Of a DNA stretch of 64,000 nucleotides, positions 45,788-54,909 are shown piece by piece. The notes below the pieces were generated by a model. The model searched no databases and was not told the DNA's origin. It was given only the letters and a program-made list of their open reading frames with translations. The first letter of the stretch is position 1. Each line of letters starts with the position of its first letter. The stretch spans positions 1 to 64,000 of the forward strand of contig CAZKHG010000002.1 of NCBI GenBank assembly GCA_964552655.1, read 5' to 3'. The translations under genes were made by a program, and so were the position numbers. This stretch comes from CAZKHG01 sp964552655 (GTDB lineage: Bacteria > Bacteroidota > Bacteroidia > Bacteroidales > Tenuifilaceae).

Positions 45788-46039
45788 ACTGCTAGAATCA
45801 TATTTAACAAATGCAAATATATTAATATTTTGGTAGAATGCACTATAATGCCAATTCTAATATTTATTGAATTTATGTGATGTTAATGATAGAAAAACGC
45901 AATGAGCAAATAATCCTATTTTTTAAACCAGTTACCAGTCAGGGATATGCTATAAAACTTTTCTAAATGCGAATAATTAACCACCAAAGCATCAGATACA
46001 AAATAAAAATAGTTAATTTTCTAGCTTAAAATTTTTGGG

Positions 46040-47014
46040 ATGTCGGTGATTGATGAGATTAAAAAACCTGTTGAAAAAGAGGTTGATCTTTTTGAACCTT
46101 ACTTCAAAGATTCGATGAAGTCGAAGGTTCCTTTATTGGGGATAATTACCAACTACATATTACGTCGAAAGGGTAAGCAGCTTAGGCCTTTAATCGTATT
46201 TCTATCCGCAGGATTGAATGGCAAAATAAATGAATCTACCTATGTTGCCGCAGGGATGATTGAATTGCTTCACACTGCTTCGTTAATACATGACGATGTT
46301 GTTGATGAGGCCTATGAGCGTAGAGGATTTTTTTCAATAAATGCGTTGTGGCGATCAAAAGTAGCGGTGCTTGTTGGAGATTTCCTGTTATCCAAAGGAT
46401 TATTAATATCGATTGAAAAGAATGAAATCGAATTGCTTCGAATTATGAGTGAAGCAGTCAGGGAAATGAGCGAGGGCGAACTATTACAGATTGAACGTTC
46501 CTGGAAGATGAATATCGATGAGCAGACTTACTTTGAAATTATAACCAAAAAAACCGCTACGCTTATTGCCTCCTGTGCGGCAAATGGTGCATGTTCGGTA
46601 AGGGCATCATCAGATATTGTTTCAAAAATGAAAGATTATGGAACATATCTTGGTATAGCCTTTCAGCTGCGCGATGATTTGTTTGATTATCAACCCAAGG
46701 GTTTGATAGGAAAACCTACTGGTAATGATATCAAAGAGAAAAAATTAACCCTTCCTTTGATCTATTCCTTATCAAAATCTGATGTAATAACAAGAGCAAA
46801 GATTCACAAGTTGGTTAGAAGTAGCCGAAAAAACAGCAAAGCAGTTGACGAGGTGGTAAATTTTGTTAAAGTAAATGGCGGGTTGGAATATACCGCCCAA
46901 AAAATGTATGAATACAGGGATAAAGCCAAAGGTATTTTAATGACTTACCCTGAAACTGACTATCGCCAGGCGATGTTAAAACTTGCTGATTACGTTGTTG
47001 AAAGAACCAAATAA
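46040..47014 (+). CDS. Trans-polyprenyl diphosphate synthase (octaprenyl/heptaprenyl type)
   Basis: This 324-residue prenyl chain-elongating enzyme probably makes the side chain of menaquinone. Both aspartate-rich motifs are intact: LIHDDVVDEA (first, about 84-93) and FQLRDDLFDY (second). Residues around KGKQLRPLIVFLSAGL are the usual substrate-binding block. It uses isopentenyl diphosphate and allylic diphosphates at the inner membrane. It is followed by a cvpA-like gene after 20 bases, so the two may be one unit. Confidence 0.92.
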   Translation: MSVIDEIKKPVEKEVDLFEPYFKDSMKSKVPLLGIITNYILRRKGKQLRPLIVFLSAGLNGKINESTYVAAGMIELLHTASLIHDDVVDEAYERRGFFSINALWRSKVAVLVGDFLLSKGLLISIEKNEIELLRIMSEAVREMSEGELLQIERSWKMNIDEQTYFEIITKKTATLIASCAANGACSVRASSDIVSKMKDYGTYLGIAFQLRDDLFDYQPKGLIGKPTGNDIKEKKLTLPLIYSLSKSDVITRAKIHKLVRSSRKNSKAVDEVVNFVKVNGGLEYTAQKMYEYRDKAKGILMTYPETDYRQAMLKLADYVVERTK

Positions 47015-47034
47015 TAACCTTAAATCATTTTATT

Positions 47035-47562
47035 ATGAGTTTTATTGATATCATTTTAATTGTAATCTTCATATTTGCCGGGTTTCAAGGCTATAAAAAA
47101 GGTTTTATCGGCCAACTGGCCGGATTGGCCGGATTGCTTTTAGGCATCTGGGGTGGCATTAAATTCTCCGATTATACGGCAGGTCTGCTAAAGGAGTACT
47201 TTCACCTTACCACCGAATACCTCCCGTTGATTTCATTTGCGGTAACCTTCTTCGTCATACTATTTGCCGTACACTTCATTGGAAAGCTTGTTGAGGGGAT
47301 TTTTGATATGGCGTTCCTAGGTTTTGCCAACAGCATTCTGGGTGTTGTTTTCGGGGTCTTAAAAATGGCGTTTATTATGAGTGTGATAATTGTTATCATC
47401 GAGAAGGCCGATACAAAGGTTAACGTTCTTCCCGATAATATTTCAGAAAAATCGCTGTTTTATAAGCCGGTAGCAAAATTAGCCCCATCGATATTCCCTT
47501 ACCTGAATTTTGATGAGATAAGAAGTAAGCTTAAAGAAACATTCAATCCAGTAAATAAATAG
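47035..47562 (+). CDS. CvpA family membrane protein
   Basis: This 175-residue inner-membrane protein has four or five hydrophobic helices (FIDIILIVIFIFAGFQGYKKGFIGQLAGLAGLLLGIWGG, YLPLISFAVTFFVILFAVHFIGKLVEGIFD, FANSILGVVFGVLKMAFIMSVIIVII) and a short cytoplasmic tail. CvpA is needed for colicin V production in E. coli and is linked to envelope or cell-wall integrity in other species. It is co-directional with the prenyl synthase and ends before a strong terminator. Confidence 0.88.
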   Translation: MSFIDIILIVIFIFAGFQGYKKGFIGQLAGLAGLLLGIWGGIKFSDYTAGLLKEYFHLTTEYLPLISFAVTFFVILFAVHFIGKLVEGIFDMAFLGFANSILGVVFGVLKMAFIMSVIIVIIEKADTKVNVLPDNISEKSLFYKPVAKLAPSIFPYLNFDEIRSKLKETFNPVNK

Positions 47563-47584
47563 CACAGATTTTAACTATAATAAA

Positions 47585-47619
47585 AGCCAGATGGGTAGCT
47601 AATCCCATCTGGCTTTTTT
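47585..47619 (+). terminator. Strong intrinsic terminator before tyrS
   Basis: An 11-base perfect stem (AGCCAGATGGG/CCCATCTGGCT) with an eight-base loop and a T run. Confidence 0.92.
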
Positions 47620-47622
47620 CTA

Positions 47623-47630
47623 TATCTTTG
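47623..47630 (+). promoter_or_regulatory. Possible -7 element (TATCTTTG) of tyrS
   Basis: TATCTTTG directly follows the terminator and lies 17 bases before the ATG. Its -33 region would fall inside the terminator stem and has no clear TTTG. Confidence 0.4.
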
Positions 47631-47647
47631 AGAAATTTTTTAGAGTA

Positions 47648-48940
47648 ATGAATTTTATTGAAGAATTAAGATGGAGGGGCATGATCCACGATGTAATGCC
47701 CGGAACCGAAGATCAGCTTGATAAGGAGATGACTGCGGCGTATATCGGGTTTGACCCAACAGCTGAATCATTACACGTAGGTAGTTTTGCACAAATCATG
47801 CTGCTTAAAAGATTTCAGCTTTGCGGGCACAAGCCTATTGTTGTTGTTGGAGGAGCCACGGGTATGATCGGCGATCCTTCGGGCAAATCGCAGGAAAGAA
47901 ATCTGCTCGACGAGGAAACTTTGAATCGGAACTTAAATGGAATTAAAAATCAACTTTCACGATTCCTTGAATTCAACTCGGGTAAACCCAATGATGCGGT
48001 TATTGTAAACAACTACGATTGGATGAAAGGTTATGATTTCCTTTCATTTATCAGAGATATTGGGAAGCATCTTACTGTAAACTATATGATGTCAAAGGAT
48101 TCAGTGAAGAAGAGGCTGGGAGAAGAGTCGAAAGAGGGCATGTCGTTTACTGAGTTTTCCTACCAGCTGGTGCAAGGGTATGATTTTCTCTGGTTATACC
48201 AGAATATGAACTGTAAGCTGCAGATGGGTGGTTCAGATCAATGGGGGAACATCACAACAGGGACTGAACTTATTAGAAGAAAAACAGGCGGCCAAGCCTT
48301 TGCGCTTACCATTCCTCTCATCACAAAATCTGATGGTACCAAATTTGGAAAAACAGAGGAAGGCAATGTTTGGCTGGACGCAAAATTGACCTCGCCATAC
48401 AAGTTTTACCAGTTCTGGCTTAACACCTCTGATGAAGATGCAGAGAAATATATCAAAGTTTTTACCATGCTCGATAAGACAACCATAGATAGCTTAGTTG
48501 AGGAGCACAGGAAAGAACCTCATTTAAGGAAACTTCAAAAATCGCTTGCCCGTGAAATAACGGTTATGGTACATTCACGGGATGATTATCAAACCGCTGT
48601 TGATGCATCAGAGATACTATTTGGCAATGCAACAGCCGATTCACTTAAACGGCTTGATGAAGAAACATTTCTTTCTGTATTTGATGGGGTTCCAACATTT
48701 GAGGTTCCTTTAGATGTTTTTAAAGCAGGAGCGCCATTTTCTCATATTGCGGTCGAAAAAGCACAGGTTTTTTCATCAAAAGGGGAGCTAAGAAGGCTGG
48801 TTCAGGGTGGTGGCGTTAGTATAAACAAAGAAAAAGTGCTTGATCCTGAAATGATAATCTCAGACAGTTCTCTGATTAACGGAAAATATCTTTTAGTTCA
48901 AAAAGGAAAAAAGAACTATAGCATTGTACGAGCAGTATAA
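47648..48940 (+). CDS. tyrS: Tyrosyl-tRNA synthetase
   Basis: This 430-residue class I aminoacyl-tRNA synthetase has the HIGH-like signature in PTAESLHVGS, a GATGMIGDPSGKSQER loop, the tyrosine-binding QGYDFLWLYQ, GGSDQWGNI and the KMSKS-equivalent KFGKTEEG (the usual final Ser is Thr here). The C-terminal S4-like RNA-binding domain is at about 362-430 (FSSKGELRRLVQGGGVSINKEKV). Acts in translation in the cytoplasm. It is a single-gene unit before the surface polysaccharide pair. Confidence 0.96.
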   Translation: MNFIEELRWRGMIHDVMPGTEDQLDKEMTAAYIGFDPTAESLHVGSFAQIMLLKRFQLCGHKPIVVVGGATGMIGDPSGKSQERNLLDEETLNRNLNGIKNQLSRFLEFNSGKPNDAVIVNNYDWMKGYDFLSFIRDIGKHLTVNYMMSKDSVKKRLGEESKEGMSFTEFSYQLVQGYDFLWLYQNMNCKLQMGGSDQWGNITTGTELIRRKTGGQAFALTIPLITKSDGTKFGKTEEGNVWLDAKLTSPYKFYQFWLNTSDEDAEKYIKVFTMLDKTTIDSLVEEHRKEPHLRKLQKSLAREITVMVHSRDDYQTAVDASEILFGNATADSLKRLDEETFLSVFDGVPTFEVPLDVFKAGAPFSHIAVEKAQVFSSKGELRRLVQGGGVSINKEKVLDPEMIISDSSLINGKYLLVQKGKKNYSIVRAV

Positions 48941-48981
48941 TTTTTTCGTTTTACTACAGTTACCAGTAAATACCCTAAACT

Positions 48982-50004
48982 ATGGAACACCAAACCGAGT
49001 TTAACCTGAACTCAACCGATATTATTATGCTTGCCTGGGGAAAAAGGAGATTGCTGATAGCGATTACAGGTTTGGCCTTTATCGCTTCTACCATTGCATC
49101 TTTTTTAATCACCCCGCTTTATAAGTCAACTGCGGTTATTTACCCTCCGGCTGCAAACCAGCAATCGAAAGAGATTTTTACGTCAAACATGCAGGCTGGC
49201 TTAACCTCTTTTGGCGAGGATGCAGAGGCTGAGCAGCTGTTACAGATTCTTTCATCCTCAACTCTTAGGGATATTGTTATTTTAAAGCTAAACCTCATGC
49301 AAAACTGGGGTATTAAACCTGAAGAAAAGTTTGCAAGACATAAGGTTTACGGCATTTTTAACGATTATATATCCTTTCGGCCTACGGAATACCAGAGTGT
49401 TGAGGTTGAGGTAATGGATCCATCTGCTCAAATGGCAGCAAAAATTGCCAATACAATTGTTGATGTTTCGGACAGCATAATGCGTTCTATAAAAGCGCAA
49501 GTGGCCCAACAAGCACTTATTGCGTTGGAGCAACAGTACAAAGTTGCAGAATACGAGATGACCCAGCTGGAAGATTCTTTGGCTTATGTTATGGATAAAG
49601 GGGTTATAAGCCTGATGGTTCAAACAAAAGAATTATATAAAGCATATGCAAAAGCTATTGCAGAAAATAATCAAGTTGCGGTTTCTGCGCTGGAGCAAAA
49701 AATGAAACCATTAAAAAAATACGGCAGTAAATACGAAAAGTTGATTGAGGAGATTCAATACATGGCTTCCCATATTGTCGATTTAAAGGGGAATTTAAAG
49801 GTCTTAAGGGTTGAAGCATCAGAATCAATTCCCAGCCAGTTTGTGGTTGATAGGGCAATAGTGCCCGATAAAAAGGCCTATCCCAAAAAATCACTTATTA
49901 TTGTTACTTCTACGCTTTCGGCATTCCTTTTTTCCCTCTTTATGCTTGTTCTTTTTGGCTTTATACGTCAAGTAAAAATTAGTGGAGCGCACCCAAAAAT
50001 TTGA
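48982..50004 (+). CDS. Wzz-type polysaccharide chain-length regulator
   Basis: This 340-residue inner-membrane protein has the typical co-polymerase layout: TM1 (about 19-42), a long periplasmic helical region with coiled coils (about 140-290) and TM2 near the end (about 302-326) followed by a short cytoplasmic tail. There is no C-terminal tyrosine-kinase domain, as in Wzz of lipopolysaccharide. The N-terminal segment SFLITPLYKSTAVIYPPA is the usual periplasmic start of this family. Its 3' end overlaps the next gene, which has the structure of an O-antigen polymerase/ligase, so the two probably act together. Confidence 0.88.
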   Translation: MEHQTEFNLNSTDIIMLAWGKRRLLIAITGLAFIASTIASFLITPLYKSTAVIYPPAANQQSKEIFTSNMQAGLTSFGEDAEAEQLLQILSSSTLRDIVILKLNLMQNWGIKPEEKFARHKVYGIFNDYISFRPTEYQSVEVEVMDPSAQMAAKIANTIVDVSDSIMRSIKAQVAQQALIALEQQYKVAEYEMTQLEDSLAYVMDKGVISLMVQTKELYKAYAKAIAENNQVAVSALEQKMKPLKKYGSKYEKLIEEIQYMASHIVDLKGNLKVLRVEASESIPSQFVVDRAIVPDKKAYPKKSLIIVTSTLSAFLFSLFMLVLFGFIRQVKISGAHPKI

Positions 50005-51442
50005 TTATACGCTGATCATAGTCAGCACCATTTTTATTCTGGCAAACTCATTTTTTACAACCAGAAACATTTTTCTATTTAGTGTTGTACCTCCGATTTT
50101 ATTGCTACTGGCTTTTTTTCTTTTTTCTCCTCAGCATATTTTTTTTCTGATAGTTTTTCTTACCCCGCTTTCAATCCCTCTCAGGCGAATAGTACCCGGC
50201 CTTGATTTTGATTTTTGGGTTCCAACAGAACCCCTAATTTTCGGACTTTTACTTTTACTTATTGTAAAATCTTTTCAAGAGAATTATTTTGATAAAAAAT
50301 TATTAAACCACCCTGTATTCTGGATTTTAACATTCTATTTAGGGTGGATTTTTATTTCCATTTTCCCAAGCGAACTGCCCCTTGTTTCATTAAAATTTCT
50401 CCTTGTAAGAGTTTGGTACATAGGAGTGTTTTTTTACCTGGGTTATCATCTGTTTAGAAATAAAAAAACGTATTATAAATATTTTTTATGGGTCTTTATT
50501 CTTGGAATGATCATTGTCTCCTCAATTACCCTGATAAAACATACCGGAATAGGCTTGTTTAACCAAAAAGCGGCACATGGGGCATGTACCCCATTTTTTA
50601 TAGATCACACATCCTATGGAGCAACCATTGCCTTTACCATTATGATGATTATTGGGCTCATATCCGTTACTAAGAATAGGTCAGCCAGATTATTCCTAAT
50701 GTTGATGTTCCTTTACTTTTTAGCAGCATTGGTATTTTCTTACTCACGGGCTGCATGGATCAGTGTAATATTTGCCCTTATCGTTGGTGTATTATGGTTG
50801 CTAAAAATCAGGTTTAGAACTATCGTTTTTTCGGTTGCATTGGTATTGGGAATAACGATCATTTTTAACAATAATATTAGTGTTTGGTTGAGGGAAAACA
50901 AAACAGAATCGAGCGGGAACCTCAAGGAACACCTCAACTCCATTATTAATATTAAAACCGATGCCTCTAACCTGGAGCGGTTGAATAGATGGAATGCAGC
51001 CATCAGAATGTTTAAAGAGAGACCTTTATTCGGATGGGGTCCTGGAACCTACATGTTTTATTATGCACCATTTCAACGATCTTACCAGAAAACCATTATC
51101 AGCACCAATTTTGGTACCCAAGGAAATGCCCACAGCGAGTACCTTGGGCTCCTTTCCGAAACAGGTTTGCCAGCATTATTTGCCTATTTATTATTGATAG
51201 TAGTTGTAATATACCGGGGATTAAAAATCAGTAGAAGCCCTGAAACAAAGGAATATAAAATTTTGATAATTTCTTCCCTGTTGGGGATTATTACCTATGT
51301 TGTACACGGGATTATGAACAACTTTTTGGATTGCGATAAAATTGCAATTCCCTTTTGGGGCTCAATAGCATTTATTGTTGCAATGGATACCTATGTTGAG
51401 AGGAGTGAAAAGGTTGTAAAATCAGGAGAACTCAAAGCCTAA
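49982..51442 (+). CDS. O-antigen ligase/polymerase family protein (Wzy_C-like)
   Basis: This 486-residue inner-membrane protein has about 12 hydrophobic helices. The conserved periplasmic part is LNRWNAAIRMFKERPLFGWGPGTYMFYY followed by NAHSEYLGLLSETGLPALFAYLLL, which is diagnostic of Wzy_C/WaaL proteins that polymerise or ligate lipid-linked glycans. The start is GTG at 49982, which overlaps the Wzz-like gene by 23 bases and gives translational coupling. No glycosyltransferase or flippase gene lies nearby. Its 3' end overlaps the stop of the convergent SpoIIE phosphatase gene by 21 bases. Confidence 0.88.
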   Translation: MERTQKFDYTLIIVSTIFILANSFFTTRNIFLFSVVPPILLLLAFFLFSPQHIFFLIVFLTPLSIPLRRIVPGLDFDFWVPTEPLIFGLLLLLIVKSFQENYFDKKLLNHPVFWILTFYLGWIFISIFPSELPLVSLKFLLVRVWYIGVFFYLGYHLFRNKKTYYKYFLWVFILGMIIVSSITLIKHTGIGLFNQKAAHGACTPFFIDHTSYGATIAFTIMMIIGLISVTKNRSARLFLMLMFLYFLAALVFSYSRAAWISVIFALIVGVLWLLKIRFRTIVFSVALVLGITIIFNNNISVWLRENKTESSGNLKEHLNSIINIKTDASNLERLNRWNAAIRMFKERPLFGWGPGTYMFYYAPFQRSYQKTIISTNFGTQGNAHSEYLGLLSETGLPALFAYLLLIVVVIYRGLKISRSPETKEYKILIISSLLGIITYVVHGIMNNFLDCDKIAIPFWGSIAFIVAMDTYVERSEKVVKSGELKA

Positions 51443-52657
51443 TATCGAGATATCATCAAATACAACCATCGAAGAATCATTTCCCGACTTTGTTTGTGTT
51501 TCGATTATCTGTTCAATGTTGTTTTTAAGAGAAGAATCGTTGGAAATGTTTAGCTCAATGCTCTTGGTGGCATTTTCAACTTTGTTTTCGCTAATATATT
51601 CTACCAGGCCATCAGTGAAACAGATAAGTTTCGAAGGGTTTTCAATTTTAACCGAACCCATTTTAATTACTGGAATTTCATCGAGCATTCCCAAGCCAAC
51701 ACAACCGCTTGTAAGCTGACTTATCTGTTTGGTCGTTTTGTTGTAGATTAGCGGAGGGTTGTGACCAGCATTGATATATTCAAGTTTGCGTTCAGCGCAA
51801 AAATACCTTCCAATAAAAATTGTAATAAATTTTTCCCCCTTGGCCGTTGCCATCACTCTTTCGTTGAGTCTTTCAGCAAGTTTTGTCAAACTAATGTCGT
51901 GGGTAAAAAGTGCCCGGAGATTTGCCTGGAAATTTGACATGAGTAGAGCCGCCGAGATACCCTTGCCTGAGACATCTGCAATACAAAATCCTAATTCGTT
52001 TTCATTAAGCGGAATAACATCGTAATAATCGCCACCTACTTCAAAATGGGGATTGTAATACGTTGTAATACTAACTTTATCGCTTTTAGGGAGACTCTCC
52101 GGACTGGGGATCAGCATATTCTGCATCTTCGATGCAAGTTCAAGCTCTTTCCTCATGGCCTCCTGTTCTAGGCTCTTGTAAAACAACCGGAGGTTTTCAA
52201 TGGCAACGATGATGTAAATTGAAAGGGTTTGAACAAAGTTTAGATGCCGGATTGATGCGCTAACCCCTTTTTCGTATTCATTGGTATCGCCAATAAGGAT
52301 ATAAGCCAGCGGGTTATTGTTTTGGACAATGGGTATAATAATATCCAGCTCCTGGAGCTTGGGGTTGTCGAATGCACTGATAATTGTGATATCTGTAAAG
52401 GGCAACAGGTCTATTTCAACGTTAATATTATCAACCACATGTTGTGGGCAGTTGGAGTTGAAAAGCAACTCCCAGGTTTCCTCTTTTTTATAAAAAAGAA
52501 CCCTGTCTATCCCCAGATCATCATTCAGAATTTTTTGAAACCGAATCAGCAGGTTTTCAGTTTTAAGATCTGCGCTGATAGCCTGAGCCATCGCCAGTAA
52601 GGCGTTAAGCTTATAGGTACTTTGCTTTAATCTTTTAGATGATGTGGTTAATGACAT
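51422..52657 (-). CDS. GAF domain-SpoIIE/PP2C serine phosphatase
   Basis: This 411-residue protein has an N-terminal GAF-like domain (about 20-165), a short coiled linker (FYKSLEQEAMRKELELASKMQ) and a SpoIIE/PP2C domain (about 190-405). Metal-binding motifs are present: VGGDYYDV (Asp-Asp), FCIADVSGKGISAALLMS (DVSGKG), INAGHNPP and CFTDGLVE. Such RsbU/SpoIIE-like phosphatases dephosphorylate anti-anti-sigma proteins or other serine-phosphorylated switches. No anti-sigma or STAS partner is in the window. The GAF ligand is unknown. Confidence 0.9.
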   Translation of the reverse strand: MSLTTSSKRLKQSTYKLNALLAMAQAISADLKTENLLIRFQKILNDDLGIDRVLFYKKEETWELLFNSNCPQHVVDNINVEIDLLPFTDITIISAFDNPKLQELDIIIPIVQNNNPLAYILIGDTNEYEKGVSASIRHLNFVQTLSIYIIVAIENLRLFYKSLEQEAMRKELELASKMQNMLIPSPESLPKSDKVSITTYYNPHFEVGGDYYDVIPLNENELGFCIADVSGKGISAALLMSNFQANLRALFTHDISLTKLAERLNERVMATAKGEKFITIFIGRYFCAERKLEYINAGHNPPLIYNKTTKQISQLTSGCVGLGMLDEIPVIKMGSVKIENPSKLICFTDGLVEYISENKVENATKSIELNISNDSSLKNNIEQIIETQTKSGNDSSMVVFDDISILGFEFS

Positions 52658-52749
52658 TTATGACAAAAGAGTGTGTTAAAAGTTTCATAAGTTACTAAAA
52701 AGAGTGAACCAAGGCAATAGCTTGACCAATAATTAGCAAAACGCCAACA

Positions 52750-53316
52750 CTATTTTACTCTTTCGTAGTACTCTCTTGTCCTGGTGTCAATTTTTATTTT
52801 ATCACCAATGTTGATGAATAGAGGGACGTTTATGGTTGCGCCGGTTTCAATTGTTGCCTGCTTCAATGCGGTTGACGAAGCAGTATCACCTTTTAACCCG
52901 GGTTCAGTATAGGTAATTGTGGCTTCAATAAACGGGGGCAATTCGCACGACAGAATATTTTCTTTCTCTGCATGAACCATCATTTCTACATATTGCCCTT
53001 CCTTGTAGAGGTCGAAGTTATCTACAAGCTCTTCTATCAGGCTAACCTGTTCGAAGGTTTCCTGATGCATAAAGTGGTACCCCAAATCATCCTTGTAAAG
53101 GAACTGGTATGGACGACGCTCAACCCTTACCTGGTTTATCTTAACCCCGGCTGTAAATGTATTTTCAATAACCTTTCCGGTTTCGAGATTTTTCAGCTTG
53201 GTACGAACAAAAGCCCCACCCTTGCCTGGTTTTACATGCTGAAATTGTACGATTGTATAAAGCTTCCCGTTAAACTCCATGCACATCCCGTTTTTAAAAT
53301 CTGCTGTTGTTGCCAT
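52750..53316 (-). CDS. efp: Translation elongation factor P
   Basis: This 188-residue three-domain factor relieves ribosome stalling at polyproline. The tip residue is Lys32 in KPGKGGAF, equivalent to E. coli Lys34, which in some bacteria is beta-lysylated by EpmA/EpmB. The remaining KOW-like and two OB domains are typical and end in IDTRTREYYERVK, the usual C-terminus. It is a separate gene. The only KamA-type protein in the window (33097-34392) lies far away. Confidence 0.96.
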   Translation of the reverse strand: MATTADFKNGMCMEFNGKLYTIVQFQHVKPGKGGAFVRTKLKNLETGKVIENTFTAGVKINQVRVERRPYQFLYKDDLGYHFMHQETFEQVSLIEELVDNFDLYKEGQYVEMMVHAEKENILSCELPPFIEATITYTEPGLKGDTASSTALKQATIETGATINVPLFINIGDKIKIDTRTREYYERVK

Positions 53317-53412
53317 ATATATTTTTGATTTTCAAAATTTTTTGCAAAAATAGCAAAACCAGCTAAATGAAAAATTATTTTAGCCAAAGAGTAAAAACAA
53401 AGTGACGGGTTG

Positions 53413-54231
53413 CTATTTTTCTTTTAGCGAAGAAAATGGGTGGAGTAGTCCCCCGTATTCAACCAAATCGCAGTAAACTGATCCCACAAATAGTTCAAAA
53501 CGAATGCGAATGGGTACAAAATTATTATCGTTGGAGAACCATACGGTCATATCATCTTTTGATTTGAATACACGGCCAGTGAGGACAACGGGCATGAACT
53601 TGAGACATTCAATCTCACCGAGTTTAGTTTTTATCTTTTCTACTCCCTTATAACGAACAATTAATGGGAATTTCTCATCGGTAAAGTAAGTATCAACCCT
53701 AAGCATATCATCCTTTTTTAAGGGCTTATTTAGCTGGTGATTGCGCAGGTAATAAAATGACGACAGAATGTCCTGGCACCCTTTTACAACCACAATTTCA
53801 CCGGTTTTAGAGCTGTTTACGATTGATGAATCGGCTCTTGACCAATGATCGAAAATCTGTGTACTATAATGTTTATAACGGTTTTCGTGAATATCCCTGA
53901 TAGATTTATGTGGCCAGTCATTATCAGGATCAGTGAAGCTCTGGTAGGTATCGTCCACGTTGTAAAGAGAACTGGCGAGACCAACGGTTTTCCCATTCAG
54001 GTAAAGATGATTTGCTGGTTTTCCGTTATAAGTACTCTGGCGAACTTCTAAAACAGCTTCTCCGCCACGGATAAAACCATAGTAAACCTGGTATTTAAGT
54101 TTTTCTCCCGGAGCAAATGAAACATTTTTTTGCCCAAAAGCATTGAAATTTAGGATGAACAAAAAAATGATGATAAATGGTTTGATGTGGTTAACCCGGG
54201 ATAACCTTGTTTTTTGATTTGATGGCAACAA
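53413..54231 (-). CDS. DUF3108 domain exported protein
   Basis: This protein has about 273 residues if the TTG start at 54231 is used. The longer ORF (ATG at 54273) would overlap tsaB by 83 bases. The chosen start gives a Lys/Arg-rich n-region and a hydrophobic signal (FIIIFLFILNFNAFGQ). The mature part has VSFAPGEKLKYQVYYGFIRGGEAVLEV and ends with the GVEKIKTKLGEIECLKFMPVVLTGRVF and VWFSNDNNFVPIRIRFELFVGSV blocks typical of DUF3108. The family is outer-membrane/periplasmic with unknown function. It overlaps tsaB and so is probably translated with it. Confidence 0.85.
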   Translation of the reverse strand: MLPSNQKTRLSRVNHIKPFIIIFLFILNFNAFGQKNVSFAPGEKLKYQVYYGFIRGGEAVLEVRQSTYNGKPANHLYLNGKTVGLASSLYNVDDTYQSFTDPDNDWPHKSIRDIHENRYKHYSTQIFDHWSRADSSIVNSSKTGEIVVVKGCQDILSSFYYLRNHQLNKPLKKDDMLRVDTYFTDEKFPLIVRYKGVEKIKTKLGEIECLKFMPVVLTGRVFKSKDDMTVWFSNDNNFVPIRIRFELFVGSVYCDLVEYGGLLHPFSSLKEK

Positions 54232-54904
54232 AATCTTTAAGGTAATAAGGTTCAAAATATGCAACATCTTCAAACTTTTTTTCTTCTAAGGCTTTAATTG
54301 CCAAAGGTATCATAAATTGTGCCGATGGAGAAAAATCATCAATGAAAAATGCATTTTGATGCGAAATTACAGCCTTGCATTTCACTGCACCACCCCCAAA
54401 AAAGAGTACTCGATGGCTATTAATGAGATACTCAAACGATTTTTCATTAACAACCAATGCTTTTGTGGGTTCTGTTTTGTTTAATTCCAGATCATAAATT
54501 GCAAAATAAACTTCCATTCGCCGTGCATCAATCATGGGGCAAAGGAATTCAATGGAATGTTGTTTAATGAATTCTTTCTTCTGGATAAGCACACCTGCCG
54601 CCATGGAGTCTAGGCTGTCTATTCCAATCAGGGGGATTCCGGCAGCATAGCAAATACCCTTTGCTGCCGAAACGCCAATTCTTAAACCTGTGTATGAACC
54701 GGGACCTTTGCTTATAGTCACAGCTTTAAGCTGTTTGGCTTGTATTCCGGTTGATTTTAACACATCGTTAATAAAGACTGTAAGTTGAGCGGCATGTGAA
54801 TTTGAAACATCATTTTCCTTTATTCCTATAAGTGATGTCCCATCAGCAATAGCCACAGAACAAATATTTGTTCCAGATTCAATGTAAAGAACACCGCTCC
54901 TCAT
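54191..54904 (-). CDS. tsaB: tRNA threonylcarbamoyladenosine biosynthesis protein TsaB
   Basis: This 237-residue ASKHA-fold protein is the scaffold partner of TsaD in making t6A37 on ANN-decoding tRNAs. The N-terminal RSGVLYIESGTNICSVAIADG, then SKGPGSYTGLRIGVSAAKGICYA (the family's GPGSYTGLR block, about 67-90), and IDARRMEVYFAIYD are diagnostic. TsaD and TsaE are not in the window. It starts five bases after the adaptor gene stop and overlaps the DUF3108 gene. Confidence 0.94.
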   Translation of the reverse strand: MRSGVLYIESGTNICSVAIADGTSLIGIKENDVSNSHAAQLTVFINDVLKSTGIQAKQLKAVTISKGPGSYTGLRIGVSAAKGICYAAGIPLIGIDSLDSMAAGVLIQKKEFIKQHSIEFLCPMIDARRMEVYFAIYDLELNKTEPTKALVVNEKSFEYLINSHRVLFFGGGAVKCKAVISHQNAFFIDDFSPSAQFMIPLAIKALEEKKFEDVAYFEPYYLKDFVAIKSKNKVIPG

Positions 54905-54909
54905 GAAAA

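Noticed and set aside
45811..45850. AT-rich imperfect palindrome upstream of the ArsR gene as its operator
   Set aside because: Short ATATTAATAT-type inverted repeats are common in this AT-rich DNA, and no clear match to an ArsR/SmtB operator was seen.
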